Assembly: GCA_023935145.1 (NCBI GenBank)
Contig: CM043699.1
Location: forward strand, 141,032,036 to 141,096,035
Source: Bretschneidera sinensis
Lineage: Eukaryota; Streptophyta; Magnoliopsida; Brassicales; Akaniaceae
DNA: 64,000 bases
Direction: 5' to 3'
A program made the translations under genes and the position numbers. The notes beneath the pieces are model-generated. The model had not been told where the DNA came from and ran no database searches. It was given only the letters and a program-made list of their open reading frames with translations. Below, piece by piece: positions 23,386 to 36,300 of this stretch. Each line of letters opens with the position of its first letter. Positions within the stretch are counted from its first letter, which is position 1.

Positions 23386-24124
23386 GCCTGAAACTTGAAG
23401 CGAAAAAATAAAAATAAAAAATCAGAATTTGTTTCTCTTTTTCTCCATAAATGCAAAAAGTATTTTTTTTTTCATACAAGTTGCAGTTTTTGCTCTTAAC
23501 CACCAGCAGGACGAGGAGGCTGGAGCTTACAACAACAACAAATTGGTTATAAACTGATTACTTCAATGATGTAACTACCAAACAATCAATGGCTAATGAG
23601 GGCAAACAGATGTGTGTGATGCCGATACAGGAAACGGATTCATCACTGGTAACTTATTGAAGTAATGATATTGTAATCATCAATTTCGATCATCAGAAGC
23701 TACACGAGTAAAAAAGAAAAATAAGTATCCGTTTTTAAGTAGCAAATTATTATTTCTATCTCTTTGTAAAATGTTTTTTTTTGGAGTACTGACGATGTCA
23801 TACTCATAACATTAGATGTCGAATTTCGCAAAAAATATGGTATAGCTACTTGACTGCTTCCTTGTAATGATGGCAGCCAAATCTAATGAACAATTCGTCC
23901 ATGTTTTCCTTAATAATTTGCGCACTTTATGGTCCATTTGATTTGTAAGAAAAATAAGGAGAGTATTGGTTATTGTATACAAATATTTTAACATGCAGGA
24001 ATACTCAACCGGTTTTTTTTTCTTGTTTTTTGTTTTTGTGTAATACTCAAATCTATTTGTAGTGATTTTTTTAGCCAAGAAACTGGAATCATATTGAAAT
24101 TTATACATATATCATTTTTTCGGG

Positions 24125-24360
24125 GTATGTTTGGATCGGAAAAATTTTGAAGGAAAAGAAAATCGAAAGAAAAATTACAAAGAAAATAAAAAGGCATTTT
24201 TTTGTTTATTTTGGATGTCAAAAGATAAATTAGAGGAAAAATAACATAATTTAACAAAACTAAATGAAATAAAAATTGGGTTTCAAAAGAAAATTTTCAT
24301 ATATATATATAAAAGAATTTTTCATTCCAATCACACTTTCTAAGATCCAAACATATTAGG
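24125..24360. mobile_element. MITE with TATGTTTGGATC ends
   Basis: The left terminus TATGTTTGGATCGGAAAA and the right terminus TTCTAAGATCCAAACATA are inverted repeats over at least 12 bases. The form is typical of small hAT- or Harbinger-like plant MITEs. The interior is AT-rich and noncoding. The TSD is not clear. Confidence 0.5.
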
Positions 24361-24461
24361 ATAACCTTTTCCGTACCATTTTCTTCTGGAACTTTCCATT
24401 TTGGATTTCTGTGCATTGCCTGTATCATGAAAGTTCAACTCACCATAAATTATAAGTTTTG

Positions 24462-24680
24462 TTGGATAAACCATGCATAAAAGGGTCAATTTGAATTTGC
24501 TATCAGTATCGATAATATCGATTGTTCGATCCATTTTAAACTGATTAAATTAACTCGATCAAATTGTTTATTGGATAAACCATACATAAAAGGGTCAATT
24601 TGAATTTGCTATCAATATCGATAATGCTGACTAATTGATCAATTTCAAACCGATTAAATTAACTTGATTTAATTGTTTTG
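24462..24680 (+). repeat. Tandem duplication, 2 x 109 bases, diverged
   Basis: TTGGATAAACCATGCATAAA (24462) recurs with one change at 24571. Both are followed by AGGGTCAATTTGAATTTGCT and similar downstream text ending near TTAATTGTTTT. The period is 109 bases. Confidence 0.8.
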
Positions 24681-25689
24681 ATTAAACAATAAAAAAAATT
24701 ATATTTATAAATTAAAAAATCGACCAATTGATCCCTAATCATGAGTAAAGGGTAACAATTGTTATCAAATTATAAAGTGAACAAAACAGAATCTCACCTC
24801 CAAATTATAAACAGAACTAAAGGGTAATTCTGTGGCAAAAACCACAAGAACTGCCCAAAATTATTGATTTGGTGGTCATCCTCCCTTCTATAATTGAGGA
24901 ATAAGCATAGACAATAATCTGTAACAACAACATAAGCAGCGAAGCGTTAACTTAGGAGAGAGAAAAAGAGAGACAAGAGTTAAGGAATAAACAAAGGAAA
25001 ATCCCAGCTTTTAATAAAGACAAAACCCGAATCCTATAAACACATGCATAAGATGACAGATGTATCATGTACGGACATAAAAGATTTACAAAAACAAAAT
25101 ATAAAATAATTTCAATCATAAAATCCATGATAACTTGAAATTAGGAAGGAACCCTCTAAAGATAATGGGAAATTCTTGAAATTAGATTAGAAATTTTATT
25201 GGTAAATTCGGGGAATTTTATTAGTAATATTATTTTGGGTTCTAACACATATGCTGATGATACCAATGAGGTTCCCTAAAATTACTAATATAATTTTCGA
25301 ATCTAAATCATCCGTGCCAATCCAGAATTTCTTAAAATACAATGAAATGAAAAAAATATCCAACCTTAAGCACATAAAGCCACAAAAAAACTCACATCTC
25401 TCAATTCGGATGAAAAACTTAAAAATTTTATTGATAATTTTAAAATTTTTTAAAATTATCAATAAAGTTTCTAACTATCTAAAACGCCCTGACCAGCCCA
25501 GCTTGGAACTTAATTGGGAAAAAATCAAAATTATACTATGCACATATCAGAAAAACTCAGAAAATGACAAAATTGAAGACACATCCATTAAAATACAATG
25601 AAACGAGAAAAATATCCAACCAAAAAAAAGAAATATAAAACAGAGAAGTTAGAAAACAGAGCAAAATATAAGCAGAGAGGAAGAAACTT

Positions 25690-26000
25690 ACTATAAACGG
25701 AAATTCTTTAAAATATTCCCCGGAAAAAGGTACTAACGGAAGCTGTACTTTCAAACGAAATATATGCAGAGAGGAAGAAATACAGAACGCACCTCCACTG
25801 AGCATTAAAAGTCCCCGAAAAGGCACTACTTTGAAAGCTATGAGGAATTAACGTTGAACCAGAAAGAAAAGCTGACCCAATTGAATGCGGACAACGATAA
25901 CCGACGGAAAATAACCAAAAACAAGCATCGCAATTTTGCAAAGAAGACTTTGGACGAAGTCCTTGGTCTTTCTTTTAAACGTTTTTCAAATTGAGAGGGA
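25690..26000 (-). other. Possible 5' leader exon of the epimerase transcript
   Basis: On the minus strand this stretch is of higher complexity than its surroundings and contains pyrimidine-rich leader-like text. An ATG at 25805-25803 opens a frame MLSG. It reaches a GT donor (GGAG|GTGCG) at 25793/25792. Spliced to the acceptor at 23387, it would continue in frame into the epimerase. If unused, the segment could still be 5' UTR. Inferred from sites only. Confidence 0.3.
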
Positions 26001-27413
26001 AAGGGTGGAAAGACTACGATGTTAACACTCACATGTTTGCTTTTTATGTGAATCGTAAAATCTCTTATATCACACTTAAAATAGTAATGATCCTATGGAT
26101 TCGGTTTTTTAAATTATTATAAAATTAAAAAAATCTAATAATAATTATAAAAAAATTTAACAATAATTACTTTAAAAATTTAAATATTTAAATTGTTATT
26201 CAATTTTTTTATAAATATTAATAAATTTTTTTGATTATATGAGAGTCCTCACATAATCGAAAAATCGTAAAATCATTATTTTGGCACAAATTTGCAACTA
26301 AAATATAATTAATCTAATACTAATTTTATGAAAGTTTATGTTTAAGACTTTGAGAAAAAAGACGATGAATGAGCTAACTACTTTGAAATATTTAAATTAT
26401 TTTATTTTATTTTATCTTAGTTTCTTCTTTCTTCCCATTTTCCAAGTCAACTCACAGTTCTTTTGGCTTTCAATTGAAAAGAGGGTCAGTGGTTACGATC
26501 GATTTCTGTTTTTCTTTTTTTTTTTTCTTTTGCAAATTTCTCAAATTTGGTATAAAAAAATCTTAAAATACTCGAAAGTATTTGAGAAAACCATGGACCA
26601 GTTTGATAAGGAATCAAATATTGTTATTTTTTTTCAAACATATATGGAAATATATAACAAATTGGAATAAATTTGTTTGGTAATTTTTTAAAATGGTTAT
26701 GATTTAGATGAAATTTTTTATACGGAGTTCATAAATTTCTATTTAAAAAACGAAAATTTTAATATCGAACTCTAATATTCAATTATACAAAATTTTATTG
26801 TATGATTTAAGCCACATTTTATTAATTTTTAAAAATTTATTAAATTTTATACAAGAAAAACTTATAACACCACAAGTCCATCACGTATTAGCTAAAGTCG
26901 ATTTTAAAATTGGAAAACTTTACATATATACGGAGATTACTTCTATTGCACTATCGATGTGGAATGTAGGTTGTGGGTTTTCACAAAATTAAAATTTAGA
27001 TATTAACTTAAAAGTTATTAATACATGTTGATTATTTCTAACATAAAAACTCTCATTAATATATGTTAGATGGTTTATGATTAATTTTATTATTACAGAA
27101 GTGAAAAATTTAAATAAAATTGTGAAAATTTCATATAAGTTTTATCCTCTTGAGATATGTTTTTAGGTTTTGATTTATTTTTTTATTTTGTGGTTTTAGA
27201 AGAAAAAAAATTTAAATTCAAATATAATGAATTTGCAATTACCTATCCATTTTATACCATTAAACCTCTTTTTTTTTTTAAGATTTTCAATTATAAAACA
27301 ATACATGTTTTTGATTGAATTGATGCTATATACAAATGGTATGATGATTGATTTGATTATAAATATAAACCGGTACTATCCCATTACTTGTATAGAAGTT
27401 TACAATACTATCA

Positions 27414-27545
27414 CGACCTAGTTGAAATGAGAGAAAAAAATCGATGTATAAATCGAACAAATAACTCATACATTATTGAAATCGACTTAGGACCTTATAG
27501 TCCTGATGCTTCAACTTTGACCACCAGACTAAGATCCCATCGGCA
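27414..27545 (-). mobile_element. SINE-like fragment
   Basis: Read on the minus strand, it begins CGATGGGATCTTAGTCTGGTGGTCAAAG, whose TAGTCTGGTGG part resembles a pol III A box. A B-box-like GTTCGATTTAT lies about 60 bases downstream, wider than usual. The start strongly resembles tRNA-derived plant SINE heads. No TSD was found. Confidence 0.3.
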
Positions 27546-29316
27546 ATTATAAAACAATATTGATATTCTTATAAGATAATTTTTACCATACAATTTTTAA
27601 AAGAAAACATATTTTTTACCTACATATTATTTTTGTAAATATGCAATCTTATTATGAACTTATTAACATGTCAAAACTTTCAAACCATTTGTAATGGTCT
27701 AATGGTTGTTTGAACAAAGAAAAAGTGACTCACAAAAACATTATAAAGTCTCCCTACCAGGGTTACCTTTATTAATTAAAAAATTTACTACATAAACCTC
27801 ACAATGCATGAATTTTTTATTCATAATAATTTCTCAAATCATGTTCCAACTAGATTGCCACTTTTATAGTAGATTATAAATTCAGTCAGATTTATATATA
27901 ATTATATATTTATTTCTCTCCATATGTATGTTTTAAAAATAAAATATGAAAAAAACAAAAAATTAAAAGAAAATTATACTGCATATAATTTGTATTTGCT
28001 ATGTGTAATTGTACTCTCAAATTCATGCTATGTTTGATAACTGTTTAAATGTAACTTAAATCACTAAAATTTTAATGATTTAAGTTGTATTTAAATAGCT
28101 TCACAAACAAGACCTCAGATGTGGTGTGTAATGTGCGGTTGGTTTATTAATATCGAAACTATGAAGTTTGATATTAATAAATTAGTCGATTAATAAGTGT
28201 CAAATTTAGTGGTAATTTTTTAAAATAAAATTTTGTGTTGATACAATATCAATCTTCTCAATAACATGTGGATTATTTATCAAAATTATCTTATGTTTTT
28301 TTCATTTTAAATGGGCAAAGTAAAACATTATAGATTATTTATTAAATTCATTTGTTATTTTTTTCGTTTTAAATGGATATAGTAATAAAAAATTTATTTA
28401 TGGTTTGCCATAAAATTGAAAGGAAATAAAAGTTATATTTTCCTTTATCATTTTCTTTTTTTTTTATTTTTTTATCAAAATTTTCAAATTCAAGAGTCTT
28501 GATAGCTGGAAATAAATTTTTATTTTTTCTAGATTATTAGTGGGGTACCTCATTAATATGAAAATCTCAAAATGCCACACAAGTTCTTATATAACTTCGT
28601 CTTTGGGTGAAAACAAATTAAAAGTACTAGTGGAGCATTTTAGAAACTCTAAAAGAAAAATCAAAGGTTCCTATAGCTTCAATGAGAGCAAATGCCATTG
28701 TATTTGTTTTGGGGAGAGTGAGCTGCTTTTAGAGAATATTTATAAATGTGAAAAAAAACATATTATAATACGTTGATGAAAAAAAAATCTAATCGGTGAG
28801 TTTTAAGTTCTAATTATTCATAATTCAATTGATCCGTATATTTTATTTTTGTTGGTATAATTTAAGGAGTAGAAGTAAAAAAAGAAAATAAATGAAATTC
28901 AAGAAAAAAAAGAATTTTGACTTTGATGCACTTTAAGAATCGTTTTTCTTACGGTTTTATTTGTTTTCACTCTGAAAAGAGTTTGTTAATAAGTTACTGA
29001 CAAATATACTCCAATATAAACAAAGACTATGAGATTTACGGATAGCAAATCTGTATAATCCTTAAGAACTCTCTATGAAAATAGTAATTAATAATGACTG
29101 TAAATTTCTTACAAGTATAAGAAGAAAAAAAAATTATGTTAAATGAAAGGTAGTTTATTTAGAAAGTTATCATTAGTATTTATAATTTTCGTTTGAACTT
29201 CTAATGATTTGAAAAACGAAAAGTTATGATTTAAAAACACAGTTTTCGAAGAAAAAACACAACTCGTTTGAAAAAATATAACTGGTGAAATTCAAAATTT
29301 CAAAAGTAACGAACTT

Positions 29317-29465
29317 CCAGTCGACTAGATATTGCTCCCAATCGACTAGATTAACATCTCAAAAAAAATATTGTATTAAGTGTTGGACATCCAGTTGACT
29401 AGACACAGTTTCTGTCGATTGGAAAAATCGACAGAAACTTTATATACTAACGTCTAGTCGACTGG
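29317..29465. repeat. Clustered CCAGTCGACTAGA repeats with a perfect hairpin
   Basis: Variants of CCAGTCGACTAGA occur directly at 29317, 29338 and 29391, and inverted at 29453-29465. Between them, AGTTTCTGTCGATT (29407-29420) and its exact reverse complement (29426-29439) form a 14-bp perfect stem with a 5-base loop. Function and family are unknown. Confidence 0.8.
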
Positions 29466-30397
29466 ACAATTTATTTGGTCCACTGCATCATTGTTTTGAA
29501 AACAAAAACTCTTAACAAATTTTTAAATATGTTTATTTATTTCTCAATAGGCCATAGTGTCGAGGGATATAAGAGAAATACTTGGCTGGCTCATGTTGGT
29601 TTCAATCTCGTTGAAAATTTCGTTGATAAATTTAAAAAGCTTTGTTAATATCGTTAGTATGATATAAGATATAAAAAATAATATTATCAATAAATTTTTT
29701 TAAAATTATTAATAATTTTTTTGATTAATCTTAAAATAATACATTAGATCGAAACCAATCAAGTATTTCTCAACGTCCACGAGTCAAACATATCTTCAAG
29801 ACTTCAACGCATCAACTTGCACTAATAAAAACAAGTGGGCTGTAGTGTGTCCGAACTTCGAATAATACAGCTCATCTTAAAAAAGGCGAAAATTCCGTGA
29901 AGAAAGGGAAAGAAAAAATGTAGCTACACCTATAATAAATAAAACAATTATTTATTTAATTATTTTAGGATTTACTGTGTAATAAATGGTTCTCATATAT
30001 TCATCTTTTAAAAGAAAAAAAAGAAGTTACTCTCTGTAGCGATTTTTTTTTCCTTAGCGTGCGCGTTTGTCTCTGGTGATAGACAGAAAAGAAGAAAAGT
30101 TAGTATTTCTTCTTAGTTAACCATCCCCCCCTCTCTCTCTCTCTGAGAGGGATTTCCTTACACCTTCCTCTTCAATTCCTGGAACAAACCGTAAAAATCC
30201 CCACAAATCACTCGCTTTGCTATTATTCCCCTCACTAACGCCTTAATCGCCGCCTTTTGCTTCGAATGAAAACCCTAGGATTCCAGTTCCTCGATTAGGG
30301 TTTTACTTTTGATTATGAGCAGAACGGCTTAGTTTTGTTTCTCCTTTCTCTTCGTTCTTGTTTCCTAGGATTTCGTCGTTAGCCCGGTTCTGTAAAT

Positions 30398-33300
30398 ATG
30401 GAGAGATCCGATGGCAAAGATTTCTTCAACTTCACTGAGAGTTCATCAGGTTAGCTGTCGCTCTTTTTTTTTCCTTTTAATTTTGAATTCAATTTTCATT
30501 ATTTTTTTCCATATCACTTGTCGAGTTGCTTCCGTGATCACGCTTGATATTACAGTAGCTAGTTTTGTCGATGGTAAAAGAAAAACAATTTTTTTTTTAT
30601 GATTACAAGCTTGATTTTATTATTTGAGCCTAACACATGAATTATTCTCACTTCTGGCAATGGGAAGGAGCGGAAACATGACATTGGATTTATATTTTCT
30701 TACCTTTTAAAAAAAAAAAAATTCTTCTCCGTAATTGAACAGATTCATCAGCGGCACATAGGTTTTTCGGTTCTGTGATTTTTGGTCCTTTTGCTATTTT
30801 TGTGTGTCTCTGAACTTGTTGTAGTTATAGGTTACAGCCTAGTAGCTATGGTAGCTTGATTGTACAGGTTCATGTCCAAAACATCGAATTTGATCAAAAT
30901 GGTTCCTTTTGATTTTCAGTAATTGGCACTTGATTTTATGTTCGCCTGTTTAGCATTTATTTTGAAGTTTTACCACCTCCTTAGATTCGGCAATTTGATC
31001 ATTCATGGTTTCCAAAACACGATGTATTGATATGTTCTTTGATAACGTACTTGGTTGGCGAATTGTCTTGCAGGTAATGCACTCTTTGATGCATCACAAT
31101 ATGAATTTTTTGGTCAAAATATCGTGGGAGAGGTGGAGTTGGGGGGTTTAGAAGAATGTGAAGAGCCTGCTCCTGTATTTGGGTCTGCTGATGATGATGA
31201 GTATCACTTATTTGATAAAGGGGAGGTAATATTTGTTTCTTTTAAACCTGTAGTGGCATTGTTAGATCAATTTACTGTGACTTGTAGAGATCAATTACTT
31301 TAATAAGCAGTGATATTTACTTTTTCATCGTAGGATGTGTTTGAAAGTTTTGATTATGAACCTCCTTTTTTTTTATAAAAAAGAATAGTAACCTTTTTAT
31401 TTATAAGAAAAAAATTAGTAACCTCTTTGTACTTTGTGCGGAGCTTACTTCAGTTGCTTAAATGAGTAGGTTATTCGCAGAAATAGAAAATGCAGAAGCT
31501 TTTCAATAGCTTCACTTGTGTTTTCGCGCTGTATCGCTTGGTACATTTTAAGACATGATGCCAGCTTTTGGCAAAGTAGTCAGGTATATTTGATGGTCAG
31601 GTGTGCACTGATTGCCAAATTAGTTTTAGTCGATGTGCTTCTGCCACCATATGAATTAGCCTATGTGTTTTAATTTACTGAGAACAAGAATGCTAGGGTG
31701 GCAGATCATTTGGTGGTCTATCTCGATTAGTCCAACATCTTTTGATAAAAACACGGAAGGAGACAATCACCTCTTAAAATGAGAACTTAAGGTAGATGTA
31801 GTACTTTACCTTTAAGTCCATGTCACTTCCACATTAGAAGTTTGGTTCTCCCCATTTTTAATAAATTGAATTCCACCACATTAGATTTCTGAAACAGATG
31901 GCATAACAAGTTAACAACCCTCTAAGGGGAACAAGCAATCACACAGTTTGCATCAACACTGCTACTACAACATGACATCGTTATCACTCTTCCCTCATAG
32001 TTGTATCTTTTAACTCCACTCATGCATTTAAATTAAATTTAGGTCTACAATGAATGACTTTTTTTATAATTTTTGTTGTAACTTTTTCTTGAAAAAACAC
32101 ATTATCACACCACAATTTGTTCAAGAAAGTAAGTCTCTATTTCTTTTATTTGATTACCAGAGTGCAGGTTTAGGATCATTGTCCGATGTGGATGATCTGG
32201 CAAGTACTTTCGCAAAGGTCAGCTTCTTTATCTCTTATACTCATTCAAATGACGATGGATTAGAAAATTCATGCAGATCATGATGATTAATATTGTTACC
32301 TTGAACTTGATGAGCTTTATTTTTCTCATATCATATGGTTTGTATAGTTAATAAATGCTTATGTTTCTTTATAATGCTTGTTTCCATGAGTTGCCAGTGC
32401 AAATATCTCTGATCAATTTTTTTTTTCTTCGGATAAGTATCTTAGATCAATTTTTAATTTTAAAATAGTTAGATTCTTCATTATTGAATTGTTTTTTTAA
32501 TAGACTTCTTATGCTTAATTCATATGAGTTTACTATTCTTTTAAAAAATTCATTTGATTTTACTCATGCAAAGGAAGTTTTTTTTAGAGGTGACAACAAT
32601 TTCATATACTCTATTGTATGCATTTTACGTACCAATCAGAAAAAAAGATTGTATCCATTTTTACGTAGGTGTGCTTATGCCCCAACTCTTAGGATATAGG
32701 GAACCAGCTATGTTTTTTGCATTCAAAGATTTTCTTCTTCAACACTTTTAACGGAATATAAAATATCTATGTAATCATAAAATACAGGATTCGTCCGAGA
32801 CGGCATCAAAGAAACTTTAGCAAAATATGAGTGTTGATTTCGTGGTATGATATAATAATAGAAAGTGATGATGTTAACTATATTTAGATTTGCGGCACAA
32901 TGTTTCATTAAAGTGTTATCTGATACTGTTTTGCTAGCCATGTGGAAAAAAATGAAATTTGTAAGGCATAAAAATACAAATAAAAGGCAAATTAAAAATT
33001 TCAAAGAAAGTTTTAAAATAATTAAAAATTCCAAAAACTATCAACAAAAAAAATTGAAGTGAACCACCAACTTCCTGTTCTGGGTTGCTTGATTCATCCT
33101 CCAGCTGATCCCTCCACTGATCACCCTCATCCTCACCCTAAGGCCTTGCAGCGGCAGCACCCGATCTCGGTGGCCTGAGGTCAGCACACACCTTTTGGCC
33201 ACCCTACTCTTCTTTTGCTGCATCTATATCTCTCTCCCTCTCCAATTGAGCCTGACCCCATTAACTAACTCAGGTAGCTACAACTCATGTGAACCACCAC

Positions 33301-36300
33301 CCTTTTTGAATTGCCCTGCTCCACCACCAGCAACTACTCCTCTCCCTCTTGCTTCATTTGTTCTTCTCTCGTATTGTGCCATCGGTTACCCATACCTCTA
33401 AGGGCTCAAAGCTTTTCATTTTCATTCTTCCAAAATTTGGTTAATGCTACTTTTTTTTTTTTTTACTGATAAACAAATCATGTTCCTTTGCAATAGCTTT
33501 TTTGGAGTTGATTTCATCTGCAGTCAAATTTATGGGGAGAAGTTGAATTTTGCTTTGAAATTTAATTGCAGTGGTGGTTGTTGACTCATTGGTAGTGGAA
33601 TTTTTGAACTGCAGTGGTGATGGTAACTTCTGGGAAATGAGTATCAACCCATTGTTGGGCAATAGAAATTGCTTACAAGTTGTTCGACGAAATGCCGCAC
33701 AAGAGTTGTACTCTTTCTGGTTTCTGTTGTTCCCTGTTATACTCTTTCTTTCAACTAATGAATCATTTTTTCTATCTAAAAAAATGTAATTCACCAAATA
33801 AATAGTTCTCAAAATCGCTTGTAAAAAAGAGTAGTTCTCAATATCATACGATTCATGGTTTGAATTGTAAGATTTGATTAACGATTCGTTTTGATTAAGG
33901 CCTTAAACGATTCAAATTGTATGCAGAATCAAAGTTCATCCTGAATCGATGCGGCGGTGAATCCTATGAATCGAATCGAATCGTACGATTTAGTATAGCC
34001 TAAATTTTCTTCTTTTTTTTTAAAAAATAAAATATTATAAAAAGGGTGTAATACCTTAAGTGCTTAGGCTTAAAATAAACATAATCAATCTATTTTCCCG
34101 TAAATTATTGACATGTTTGAATTCAATTAATAGTGGTTTATTTGAAAGAGTGAAGTGTTGGCTATTTTTTTCTTGATAAATAGAGTGAAGTGTTGGGTAT
34201 TAAGACTTTCTAGAGTTTGGCTGTTCAAGGTGAGTTTTCTTTGACATTCCAACAAACATTATACATAATTTGTAGATAGCCTTTGTCTATGTTTTTTATT
34301 TTAATACAATTTTACTTGTGAAAAACATTATACATAGTTTTCATACACACACAAATCATATAACAAATAATATATCATAGTTTCATGAAGCATTTATCAT
34401 CTATATGATATAGAGAGCCTTTCAGATTAGGCCACATGATTATTCATAGATTAGTTTGTATGACAATATATTTTGTTTTGCAATCTATTTTAATTGTTTT
34501 ACATGTATTACCTGTCATATGCAATTGAATTTGAGAATCCAGACCGAATCGTACGAATCTCGATTTAGAAAATTAAGAATTCGATTCATGATTCGAATCT
34601 TGATTTGACATTCATAGATGTTAGTTATTTGTAACATCTTTGGTCTTTGCTATTATTGTTGTTGTTTCTCCTATTTTAGTTTCTTTTTTATTTGGTTTCA
34701 TGTCTAAGTCGTATCTTAATATTTTGTGATGCTATTCTAAGCCTTAGGTGGGTTTTCATTTTTTTGTTATGTTGTGCAGTTGAACAGAGTTGTTACCGGA
34801 CCAAAAAATCCAGGAGTTATCGGTGACAGGGGATCGGGGTCCTTTTCAAGGGAAAGTAAGTAAATTACTCCTAAGTAATTTGAGAATTACTTTGGAGTTG
34901 TTCTATAGATTACTTCCGTATCTTTCCTTGATCGAATTTATATCTATGAGTGAAAAAGCTACCATTTTTGTTTGATTAGCTTGGAGTTCTTGCGCGATGG
35001 GGTGCTCTAGTCACATTGCTGATTTTTTTTGGGGTGGGGGAGCAGAAAAGATGTATTAGTTTGGGAATTCATTTAATCTTTGTTTCTTTTTTCTTTTTTC
35101 TATTGTTGTTTTGCCTCTCTTATATACAGCTAGTTTAGTAGGTTTTGCACCCCTTCATTGGGACTTCTTTTTCTATGTATGAATATGGATATGAGTGTGA
35201 ATTTACAATCCCAATGCTGTAGTTGCATTTATAGTGCTATATGGGTCAAAATTTCTTGCAAAAGCCCTTGACCAAGATTGCTGTATATACTAGAGGTACT
35301 TTCATGCACATCTATGGCCTTTGTCGATTCTAGGATTAGGTTGTTGCTAAATTAACATGTGCAGCACTACTTATTGCAATCTGGGAACGGTTTGTGCTTC
35401 GGAAACTGTCATTTGCAAGCAGTACAGTCAATAATAATTGTCTACTTATTTTGAAAATCAAAAGATTTGGAGTGGTATCAATTGTTGCGTTACATTTTTT
35501 TGTTGGTTTGATGTTTGGGTAGCTCCCCTCCATCTCATAACTTCCCCCCTTCCCCAGTGAGTGAAGGCGGGATTTGATCTCAGGTCTTTTACCACCAAAG
35601 GAATTTACCAACATAGTTGGTATCCTTGATTTGCATTTAAAAAATACATGATATTTCACAACACTTTCCCTTAGAGAGATTTTTTTAATGTTTTGATTGA
35701 GATTATATATCATTTTGTTACTATCCTCACATGAAGATGGCGTCCAGATTTCCACTAGAATGATTGATGTAGAACAGTAATAGAATAAGAAATAGAAGCC
35801 AGGCAACTCTGGGGATTGGAAGAGAATACTAGGTTACATTGGGGATAGGAAAAGAAACCAGGCTACCCTGGAGGTCGAGAGGAATTGATACCCAATATCA
35901 ATCTGATATTTATTTATTCAAAGCTAATCGAAAAGTAACATAGAAGATCTCTTATATAGAGATCTTTAGGAATCCTATCCCCAGACTAACACTGTAAATA
36001 AAGAAATCCTAATCTTAATACAAATTTGATCCGTATTATAAAATTACAAATTTGCCCACATATTACAAAATTAACAACTTGTTCCCATACCCTTCTGTAC
36101 CCCATCAATGATCTATGGTTAGCTTGGTTGGAGCAGTCAATTGTTTCTTAACTTGTTCTTATGTTCTCATCCTTTGTTTTTGCGTTTTTCAATGTACTTC
36201 ATATCCTATCCTCTCAATCTCTCTCTATTTTCTTGTTAACTACTTTAAAATGCAATCACCCTTAGTATTTTGTATTGCAACTTTTGTCTGCAATTTCAAG

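Larger units (their letters stand above)
23388..30397. other. Long divergent intergenic region (epimerase / PAT1)
   Basis: About 7 kb of AT-rich DNA lies between the starts of two divergently transcribed genes. It contains a MITE (24125-24360), a 109-base tandem duplication, a possible leader exon of the epimerase (25690-26000), a SINE-like block (27414-27545) and a hairpin cluster (29317-29465). A CT-rich leader of PAT1 begins at about 30050. Several ORFs of 60-110 codons in the 26.3-28.8 kb part have biased low-complexity composition, and I do not regard them as genes. Confidence 0.5.

Noticed and set aside
26338..28776. Several plus-strand frames of 60-110 codons
   Set aside because: Composition is Phe/Lys/Ile-heavy as expected from AT-rich noncoding DNA. 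Some start at non-ATG codons, and no motif is present.
33447..33812. 121-codon minus-strand frame in PAT1 intron 3
   Set aside because: Low-complexity Lys/Asn/Thr composition ending in poly-Lys from an A-run, with no family similarity seen.
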